Assembly: GCA_002786165.1 (NCBI GenBank)
Contig: PEQK01000020.1
Coordinates: forward strand, 248,001 to 312,000
Direction: 5' to 3'
From: Legionella sp.
GTDB lineage: Bacteria > Pseudomonadota > Gammaproteobacteria > Legionellales > Legionellaceae
DNA length: 64,000 nt
Below are positions 58,032 to 64,000 of the stretch, in pieces; the first letter of the stretch is position 1, and each line of letters begins with the position of its first letter. The notes beneath the pieces are model-generated. The model was not told where the DNA came from. It did no database searches and saw only the letters and a program-made list of their open reading frames with translations. The translations under genes were made by a program, and so were the position numbers.

Positions 58032-59527
58032 GCTGAGATCTCGCTGGTCACACGTAATATTTCTGCAATAGACGTGTCACCAGCCAATACGCGCCTGAAG
58101 CCATCTTGACGAATACTGAGTGTCGTAGGGCGCAAATAAGTTTCCATATTTTGAATGCTGTCATTATGATGAATCATTCTACGCAAATGCTCGTCGACCA
58201 CAATCAATTCATAAATACCCGTTCGACCTCGATAGCCTTGTTGATGGCACTGGTCACAGCCGTTTGGCTCGTACACTAGAGCGTCTTCAGTATCCTTCTG
58301 TTGATATTGCATCAAGACGCATTCGTCTTCTGTGATAGAGTGTGGTGTTTTACAATCAGGACATAACAGTCGCACCAAACGTTGTGCTAATACGCCAATG
58401 ATGCTGGAGGACAATAGAAAAGATTCAACACCCATATCATGCAATCGCGTCAGCGCACCTAAGGCACTATTGGTATGTAAAGTTGATAAGACCAAATGGC
58501 CAGTCAAACTGGCTTGCACAGCGATTTCAGCGGTTTCTAAATCGCGAATTTCACCAATCATAACCACATCTGGATCTTGGCGCAAAATCGCACGGAGCCC
58601 TTTGGCAAAGGTCATATCGACTTTGGTATTTACTTGAGTTTGACCAATACCTGGCAAATCATATTCAATCGGATCTTCAATAGTTAAAATATTGCGACTG
58701 ACTTGATTGAGTTCCGTAAGCATGGCATATAAGGATGTCGTTTTACCCGAACCGGTTGGACCGGTGACCAGTAAAATACCATGGGGTTGTGCGATCAAAT
58801 TTTGAGTCTTAGGTAAAATATAAGAGGGCATACCCAAAATACTTAAATCCAATTGAGCCGATTCTTGATCGAGGATCCGTAACACAATGCGCTCGCCATG
58901 ATTAGACGGTAATGTAGAAACACGCACGTCAATGTTATGCCCACCAATGCGCAAAGAAATACGCCCATCTTGAGGGATGCGTTTCTCGGCAATGTCTAAT
59001 TTGGCCATGACTTTTACTCGCGAAATCACCAAAGGTGCAATCACTCGTTGAATTTCTAAAATTTCTTGTAAAACACCATCCACTCGATTGCGAACTAAAA
59101 CGCGATCTTCATACGTTTCAATGTGGATGTCGGAGGCTTTTTGTTTGATAGCTTGTGTGAATAACGCATTGATCAAACGAATGATAGGCGCGTCATCTTG
59201 TGTATCCAACAAATCTTCACTGGTAGGGAGTTGTCCTGCTAATTTTAGCAAATCCAAGTCCTCTTCCATGCCTTCCGCCGCATCCAAAATAGACGCATTG
59301 GATTGGTAAACTTTGGCCAAATGCTGTTGAAACTCAGATGCAGTGACTTTTTTAAGATCTAATGTTTTTTGTAACACACGTTTGACTTCACTCAATGCAC
59401 TAAGCGGTGTTTCAGGTAAATAATAGACATATACTTTATCATGATCGGGTGATTCCGTGGCTACAATACCATGGGTTTTGGCGAAGAGATAGGGCAAGCG
59501 TTTGATCTTTTCGTCCTGTAGGCTCAT
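58028..59527 (-). CDS. gspE: Type II secretion ATPase GspE
   Basis: Cytoplasmic motor of the type II secretion system. It has 499 residues. Walker A is GPTGSGKTTSLY, Asp box RQDPDVVMIGEIRDLETAE, His box TGHLVLSTLHTN, and a four-cysteine zinc motif (CPDC ... CDQC). It follows gspD by 2 bp in a two-gene locus. No gspF-K is nearby, which matches the split lspDE / lspF-K layout in Legionella. The partner GspD and the absence of a pil context distinguish it from PilB. Confidence 0.95.
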   Translation of the reverse strand: MSLQDEKIKRLPYLFAKTHGIVATESPDHDKVYVYYLPETPLSALSEVKRVLQKTLDLKKVTASEFQQHLAKVYQSNASILDAAEGMEEDLDLLKLAGQLPTSEDLLDTQDDAPIIRLINALFTQAIKQKASDIHIETYEDRVLVRNRVDGVLQEILEIQRVIAPLVISRVKVMAKLDIAEKRIPQDGRISLRIGGHNIDVRVSTLPSNHGERIVLRILDQESAQLDLSILGMPSYILPKTQNLIAQPHGILLVTGPTGSGKTTSLYAMLTELNQVSRNILTIEDPIEYDLPGIGQTQVNTKVDMTFAKGLRAILRQDPDVVMIGEIRDLETAEIAVQASLTGHLVLSTLHTNSALGALTRLHDMGVESFLLSSSIIGVLAQRLVRLLCPDCKTPHSITEDECVLMQYQQKDTEDALVYEPNGCDQCHQQGYRGRTGIYELIVVDEHLRRMIHHNDSIQNMETYLRPTTLSIRQDGFRRVLAGDTSIAEILRVTSEISA

Positions 59528-59529
59528 GA

Positions 59530-61827
59530 TTAGTTCTTCATTTCAGCTGATGCAGATTTGTTGGTATGACAAAAAGGCTTGGGTAATTTAGATTGATGCC
59601 AAGGTGGTGCAATCGTGTTGGCATCTGTTTTATTATATTCTTCTTGAGAGCGCGCGATGTCCATTTGATCTTGGCGCATATGATTATATTTTCCACCTGT
59701 GTAGTCTAAAATATCTTTTTCCGTTCTTAAAATGTGCGGACGAATAAAGACCATCAATACTTTCTTGGTACGAGTCACCACATCGCGCTGGAACAAACGT
59801 CCCACCCCTGGGATATCTCCTAGAATAGGTAGGCGATCATTATCATCATTGATGCTATCTTGAGCCAGTCCACCGAGGACTACAATATCACCGCTTTGCA
59901 CATGAACTGACGTGACAATCGCTGAAATATTAAAGGTGGGAAACACATTATCTGTTAAATCAGGTTGCGCTAGGGTATCGTTACCTTGGTCGATTTGCAA
60001 TTGGATGCCTTGCCCACGGGTAATTTGGGGACGAACATACAAATGCAGAGCGACATTGACCCGATCATAGTTGGTATACGGACTTGCAGTTGTGGTGCCG
60101 CTGGCATTGTTTGGATAAGAAGATGATGCCACCGATACTTGCTTACCAATCAGAATTTTTGCCTGACGATTGTCCAAAACAACCACAGAAGGCGTGGATA
60201 AAATATTGGCTTTATGCCGACGTGCTAACGCATAAATTTGAGCTTGGAATTTATCAATCGATGTTTGTGAATTGATGACGGCAAAACCAGGTCTGAATGT
60301 AGTTGTGTCTTTAGTGGCTTGATTGAGACTGCCCCATTCTATGCCTAAATCTTTAAAATCAGTTTCATCAATCTCAGCAATCAATGCTTCAACTAATAAT
60401 TGAGCGGGTTTGATATCGAGTTGCATAATGACGGATTTCAAGGTTCTGATTAATTTTGCTGGGCCATTGATGATCACGGCATTGGTATTAGGCTCAGCGA
60501 TGATCTGAATATTAGGTTTGGTAGATCCTTCATTTTGGGAGTTAGCGCCTGAAGCATTATTAGCATTTGGCATATTATTGGTTTGAGTAGCTGGTGTTTG
60601 ATTAGACAGATCACTAGGATTAAGGTTACCCATGCTGGCAGCCGGATTTGTACTATCTAACACAGGCAATGTGACGGTACCAATCGTTGTTCCGACTGTG
60701 CCACTGAAGCTGGCTTGAGCGATACCTGCTAAAATAGGCACCAGGTCTTCAGCGCGTAAATAATTCAGATAAATGACTTGCGTGTTGTTATTGGTAGAGT
60801 TTGTATTTTGTTGATCCAATTGTAAAATCAACATTCGAATTCGAATTCGATCTGTTTTGGTACCGCTGATAAGAATAGAATTACCGCGATCATCTGCGGC
60901 TATCATGGTTTGATTGTTTTTATGTTGATTCAATTGAGTCAATAGCAAATCCTTTAAAGTAGCGGCAACATCCATAGCCAAGGCATGTTGGAGAGGAACG
61001 ATATCAATGCCGCTGGCAGAGGAGTTGTCCACTTGGCTGATGATCTCAGCTAATTGCTGAATGTTAGAAGCGCGCCCGGATAAAATCAGCATATTAGAAG
61101 GTGTATAGGCTGATACAGAGCTCCATTGAGGCATCAACGGTCGCAGAATAGGCACCAATTGCTCTGCAGGCACGTATTGTACTGGAATCACCTGTACCAT
61201 CATATCATCCCCAAGATAGGTTTGATGTCCATTTAACGGACTGGCTGATGACGTACGTGCCTCCATATTCGGTAATATTTTAATCACATCACCATTAGGA
61301 ATAGCAGCATAACCGGAAACTTGCAGCATAGATAAAAAGACGGCATATAACTCTTGATCAGCAATGGGTGTACTAGACACAATAGAAATTTTACCAGTGA
61401 CGCGTGGATCTACCACAAAATTCTTTTTAGTGATGCGTGACACTTCACCGATCACAGCCCGAATATCAGCATTGCGAAGGTTCCATATTTTTGCTTCAGA
61501 CGTGTTATTTTGATGTTCATCTGTTGATACAGACTCCGGAACCGTCCATTTTTTTTCCAATTCTAACGCCAGACGATAATCATCAATGGGCCCTATTTTT
61601 ACGATATATTGGCTTTTGTCGGCTTGGTGTTGAATGGTGATAGGTTGTTGAATGCTAGCGCTTACTTTTTTTTGTAGCGCTTCAGCATCAGTTTGCTGAG
61701 AAAATATGCCTATCTGGACCCAAAAAGCAGGTTTGCCTTGTTGAGATGTGGTGACGATGCCTAAATCCCCAGAAATTGCTAGACAAGAAAACAATACTAA
61801 CCAAACACCTATAAAAAAATTTCTCAT
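59530..61827 (-). CDS. gspD: Type II secretin GspD with N-terminal SPOR domain
   Basis: Outer-membrane secretin that releases folded proteins. It has 765 residues from the ATG at 61827 (the frame extends upstream only through a TTG). A signal peptide (1-20) is followed at about 34-94 by a SPOR-like domain (FWVQIGIFSQQTDAEALQKK ... YIVKIGPIDDYRLALELEKKW). Then come N0-N3 modules (about 110-470, including IRAVIGEVSRITKKNFVVDPRVTGKI) with an Asn/Ser/Thr-rich insert, and the secretin core ending LGDIPGVGRLFQ. The SPOR-type domain is not part of the classical GspD and would target denuded peptidoglycan. Confidence 0.93.
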   Translation of the reverse strand: MRNFFIGVWLVLFSCLAISGDLGIVTTSQQGKPAFWVQIGIFSQQTDAEALQKKVSASIQQPITIQHQADKSQYIVKIGPIDDYRLALELEKKWTVPESVSTDEHQNNTSEAKIWNLRNADIRAVIGEVSRITKKNFVVDPRVTGKISIVSSTPIADQELYAVFLSMLQVSGYAAIPNGDVIKILPNMEARTSSASPLNGHQTYLGDDMMVQVIPVQYVPAEQLVPILRPLMPQWSSVSAYTPSNMLILSGRASNIQQLAEIISQVDNSSASGIDIVPLQHALAMDVAATLKDLLLTQLNQHKNNQTMIAADDRGNSILISGTKTDRIRIRMLILQLDQQNTNSTNNNTQVIYLNYLRAEDLVPILAGIAQASFSGTVGTTIGTVTLPVLDSTNPAASMGNLNPSDLSNQTPATQTNNMPNANNASGANSQNEGSTKPNIQIIAEPNTNAVIINGPAKLIRTLKSVIMQLDIKPAQLLVEALIAEIDETDFKDLGIEWGSLNQATKDTTTFRPGFAVINSQTSIDKFQAQIYALARRHKANILSTPSVVVLDNRQAKILIGKQVSVASSSYPNNASGTTTASPYTNYDRVNVALHLYVRPQITRGQGIQLQIDQGNDTLAQPDLTDNVFPTFNISAIVTSVHVQSGDIVVLGGLAQDSINDDNDRLPILGDIPGVGRLFQRDVVTRTKKVLMVFIRPHILRTEKDILDYTGGKYNHMRQDQMDIARSQEEYNKTDANTIAPPWHQSKLPKPFCHTNKSASAEMKN

Positions 61828-61954
61828 GCAACAGCCAAGCAAAAATTAGTGATGACATCATAACTCAGGGATTTAGGCAATGTCATCATTTACTTCAGAG
61901 TAACAGCAACTAAATTATTTATCTCTTAGCCCAATAGGGGAGCAGAAAAGACTT

Positions 61955-62749
61955 TCAAACCACGGGAATTCGTTTGCGAACATCATATAACATCTGCAAA
62001 TCAATATCTCCGTACGCAATTCCTGTCCCAGGATGTTTGACTTCATCTAAGATTTCTCCCCAAGGATTCACAATCATAGAATGCCCATGTGTGATTCTGC
62101 CATTAGAATGAGTACCGCCTTGCCCTGCGCCTATCATATAAGAAAAGCAATCTAAAGCACGACATCGCATTAAGGTTTCCCAATGGGCTTGACCCGTTTG
62201 AACCGTGAATGCAGCAGGAATAGCAATGACTTCAGCGCCAAGCGCGGATAATTCACTGAATAATGAAGGAAATCTTATATCAAAACAAACACCCAAACCC
62301 AGAGTGCCTACTGGTGTGGGGACCACGATAACTTGCGTTCCTGCTTCTGTTGTATCAGATTCTACATAGGACTCTTGGTTTGAAAGAACAGCATCAAACA
62401 AATGCATTTTATCGTAACGCGCCATTTGTTGTCCCTGATCATCAAACACAATGCAAGCGGCTTTTATTTTGTTGGGATGATCGGCTTGGATAGGAATAGT
62501 GCCACCGACAATCCATATGCGATGTTTAAGTGCTATTTCAGCAAGGCAGTCTTGTATTTTACCGTGTCCGTAGGATTCTTTATAAAGATTGATATCGTGA
62601 GGGATTTGACCTATTTTGGGAAACATTTCTGGAAGAACTGCTAATACAGCGCCAGAAGCAGCTGCTTGTTCGAGGAGCAGATGAGCTTGTGTTAAGTTTT
62701 CATCTATATTGCTGGTGGAGCACATTTGAATCGCAGCAACTTTCTTCAT
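61955..62749 (-). CDS. Carbon-nitrogen hydrolase (nitrilase-family amidase)
   Basis: A 264-residue amidase of the NIT1/YbeM branch, which hydrolyses small amide or omega-amide metabolites (for example damaged glutathione or omega-amides). The Glu-Lys-Cys triad is visible: LPEMFP, RYDKMHLFD and GVCFDIRFP. The N-terminus KKVAAIQMCSTSNIDENL is typical. It is upstream of gspD but 127 bp away, and no operon is evident. Substrate uncertain. Confidence 0.88.
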   Translation of the reverse strand: MKKVAAIQMCSTSNIDENLTQAHLLLEQAAASGAVLAVLPEMFPKIGQIPHDINLYKESYGHGKIQDCLAEIALKHRIWIVGGTIPIQADHPNKIKAACIVFDDQGQQMARYDKMHLFDAVLSNQESYVESDTTEAGTQVIVVPTPVGTLGLGVCFDIRFPSLFSELSALGAEVIAIPAAFTVQTGQAHWETLMRCRALDCFSYMIGAGQGGTHSNGRITHGHSMIVNPWGEILDEVKHPGTGIAYGDIDLQMLYDVRKRIPVV

Positions 62750-62770
62750 GTTTGATCCAATACATGCAAA

Positions 62771-62847
62771 TGGTGGCTATGGGTGGACTCGAACCACCGA
62801 CCTCAGCATTATGAGTGCCGCGCTCTAACCAACTGAGCTACATAGCC
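62771..62847 (-). tRNA. tRNA-Met (elongator, anticodon CAT)
   Basis: On the minus strand the gene begins GGCTATGTAGCTCAGTTGG and ends CATAGCCACCA. Acceptor arms GGCTATG/CATAGCC pair fully; the anticodon loop is CTCATAA. The GGTTCGAGTCC T loop and CCA are present; length is 77 nt. The GGCTAxG acceptor fits elongator Met rather than initiator or lysidine-modified Ile tRNA. Confidence 0.93.
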
Positions 62848-63244
62848 AGAAGGGCAGAATTCTCGCGTTTTTAGAGACAGATGTCAAGTAGTAATAGTTA
62901 ATGAAAAAGAGATCCCGAATCATCTGGCGTATTGCTAGCCTTAGAATCGATTTACTTTGATCAAATGCAACAACATCCCATTGAATGAGCGCATAATCGA
63001 TCCTCAGAAACCATGGCAGAAAGAAATAATGAGCCATTTTGATTTTATCAAGTAGCTTAAAACACAACGAGATATTCTAAGCTACTAGAGATTAACTGGA
63101 AAAATAGGTTGTCCCAGGAGCTATAATTCTTCAATATCGCATGGTTGGATTTAGCATTCCATTGAATTGCAAAGGTATATGTTTTTGATGGGCAAATCAA
63201 CATAGTGCTTTCCACAAAATGTAGGTTGGGCCGTTCGGACAAAC
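62848..63244. other. Intergenic stretch with a palindromic repeat at its end
   Basis: About 400 bp between tRNA-Met and the unknown gene at 63245. No open frame with a ribosome site or other RNA gene is evident. Only the 63219-63251 palindrome stands out. Confidence 0.45.
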
Positions 63245-63251
63245 CTACATT
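63219..63251 (-). terminator. Palindromic repeat, possible terminator of the unknown gene
   Basis: AATGTAGGTT (63219-63228) and AACCTACATT (63242-63251) are perfect 10-bp arms with a 13-nt loop. On the minus strand the stem is followed by TTTTG and covers the stop codon of the 63245 gene. The left arm carries the 13-nt word TGTAGGTTGGGCC also found at 38294. It is either a terminator, a dispersed repeat, or both. Confidence 0.5.
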
Positions 63252-64000
63252 GCGGGTCCAGATCCGTGTCTTTTACGCGCTTGCTCTTTTTCAATCGCGG
63301 CATCATATTGATCAAACATTTCTTGAATGACTTGATATAATTCTCCACCATTGTCTTTAAAATCTTCTCTATGTTTTTTACCATTAATGACTAATTCTTC
63401 AGGTAATTCAAAGCCATCAGAAGCAGGGATACCCATGGATTTTAAAACCACACGAGCTCGTTCCGCGATAGGAATAGCTGGATCTTCAGTGAATCGCCGA
63501 TATACAGTGACTTTATCAACCGTTGCATCCAGTAATCTCTTAGGAGAATGACTTGCATCTGTGGCAATTTTTTCCAATCGGACAAATTTATTATTAATAA
63601 TGTGCTGCGTATACGAGGTTGCGTTATCAGCTACCGCCTCTCTAATGTCATCCTCAACATCTTGTAATGTTCGGTTGCCGTACATTGTTACTGACATAGG
63701 GCCAGATGGCTCAGCAGAAGATCGATTGCTACTGGAACTTGGACTTGCTGTTTTCTGTGTTATTTTAGGTGAAACAGGCTTAGACTGTTCTTGTTTAGGC
63801 GGATCATAGCTATGTCTCAGATGCGATTTAGCTCGATGATAATCTTCTTTTGGTGAGAAAAGCGTCGATCTTGGCACGGTTTTTTTCGTGACACTTAAAT
63901 CTTGCTCATCCTCTTCAGTCGTGTTACCAGAATACTCTCCGCGATCAATCTCTGATAATGGAGCAGATGCAGTATCATGACGCGTGATAAAAAGACTTTC
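63245..64000 (-). CDS. Hypothetical protein (partial, start beyond right edge)
   Basis: At least 251 residues are visible, and the frame stays open to base 64000. The N-terminal visible part is low-complexity, Ser/Pro/Glu/Asp-rich (SPSSSSNRSS; TTEEDEQD). The C-terminal half (about 130 residues) is helical and charged (VEDDIREAVADNATSYTQHII ... YRRFTEDPAIPIAERARVVLKSMGIP). No family was recognised. The disordered region and lack of a signal or membrane segment in what is seen would suit a translocated effector, but this is weak evidence. A GTG at 63877 could be mistaken for its start. Confidence 0.6.
   Translation of the reverse strand, partial: ESLFITRHDTASAPLSEIDRGEYSGNTTEEDEQDLSVTKKTVPRSTLFSPKEDYHRAKSHLRHSYDPPKQEQSKPVSPKITQKTASPSSSSNRSSAEPSGPMSVTMYGNRTLQDVEDDIREAVADNATSYTQHIINNKFVRLEKIATDASHSPKRLLDATVDKVTVYRRFTEDPAIPIAERARVVLKSMGIPASDGFELPEELVINGKKHREDFKDNGGELYQVIQEMFDQYDAAIEKEQARKRHGSGPAM

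Noticed and set aside
62771-62847. A tRNA-Ile with lysidine-modified CAT anticodon
   Set aside because: The GGCTATG acceptor stem and the TTGGTTAGAGC D arm match elongator tRNA-Met; a definite call would need presence of the other CAT tRNAs in the genome.

Overview
The window looks like chromosome from a gammaproteobacterium of the order Legionellales (Legionella/Coxiella/Berkiella-like). This is an inference. It rests on an IMP/GMP-type cytosolic 5'-nucleotidase that closely resembles the Legionella enzyme, on pilBCD and gspDE occurring as separate small loci as in Legionella, on a eukaryotic Rab-like GTPase, and on paired inverted intergenic repeats. The DNA is AT-rich, genes are dense, and many neighbours overlap by 4-40 bp. 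There are three tRNA genes (Glu, Ala, Met). I see no rRNA, CRISPR array, phage or intact insertion sequence.

Region by region. 1-5.8 kb: aspartokinase (cut by the left edge), a putative flavoprotein, a multipass membrane protein, argR with two ARG boxes 21 bp apart, and two small accessory genes. 5.8-9.5 kb: pilB-pilC-pilD. 9.5-16.8 kb: a secreted protein with three 22-residue repeats, a large unknown membrane-anchored protein, phaB, a cold-shock gene with its terminator, a SPOR lipoprotein, dgt, tRNA-Glu and tRNA-Ala. 16.8-24 kb: xseB-ispA, radA, a glycosyltransferase, mutS-hemB. 24-33.7 kb: an unknown protein with a Cys-rich duplicated tail, a YadGH-type ABC exporter, the 5'-nucleotidase, msbA-lpxK, and small secreted proteins. 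33.8-38.3 kb: prpB-prpC-prpD-ppsR plus a 48-residue membrane protein. 38.3-43.4 kb: a 1302-residue Pls/PosA-type synthetase, divergent from a Rab-like GTPase with a C-terminal membrane anchor. 43.4-49 kb: a ComEA-like protein, a RES/Xre toxin-antitoxin pair, mreBCD and icd. 49-54.8 kb: clpS-clpA, a family 2 glycosyltransferase, an SLT-like lipoprotein, an adenylate kinase-thioredoxin fusion, and a pilin. 54.9-64 kb: era-recO, an APC permease, gspD-gspE with a SPOR domain on the secretin, a nitrilase-family amidase, tRNA-Met, and an unknown gene cut by the right edge.

How the genes fit together. PilB, PilC, PilD, the pilin, GspD/GspE and the ComEA-like protein form a type IV pilus / type II secretion / DNA-uptake set that shares one prepilin peptidase. 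PrpBCD turns propionyl-CoA into pyruvate and succinate. The coupled PPSR protein would control pyruvate-to-PEP conversion, which gives the operon a gluconeogenic logic. MsbA, LpxK and the glycosyltransferases serve lipopolysaccharide; MreBCD serves cell shape.

The most notable items are: (1) the Pls-type membrane synthetase, whose adenylation pocket reads like a lysine/cationic amino acid pocket, suggesting a homopolymer such as poly-lysine or a related isopeptide; (2) the tail-anchored Rab-like GTPase with a non-canonical G4 motif, a candidate host-directed effector; (3) the in-frame adenylate kinase-thioredoxin fusion; (4) the SPOR-secretin fusion; and (5) several unrecognised, possibly host-directed proteins.
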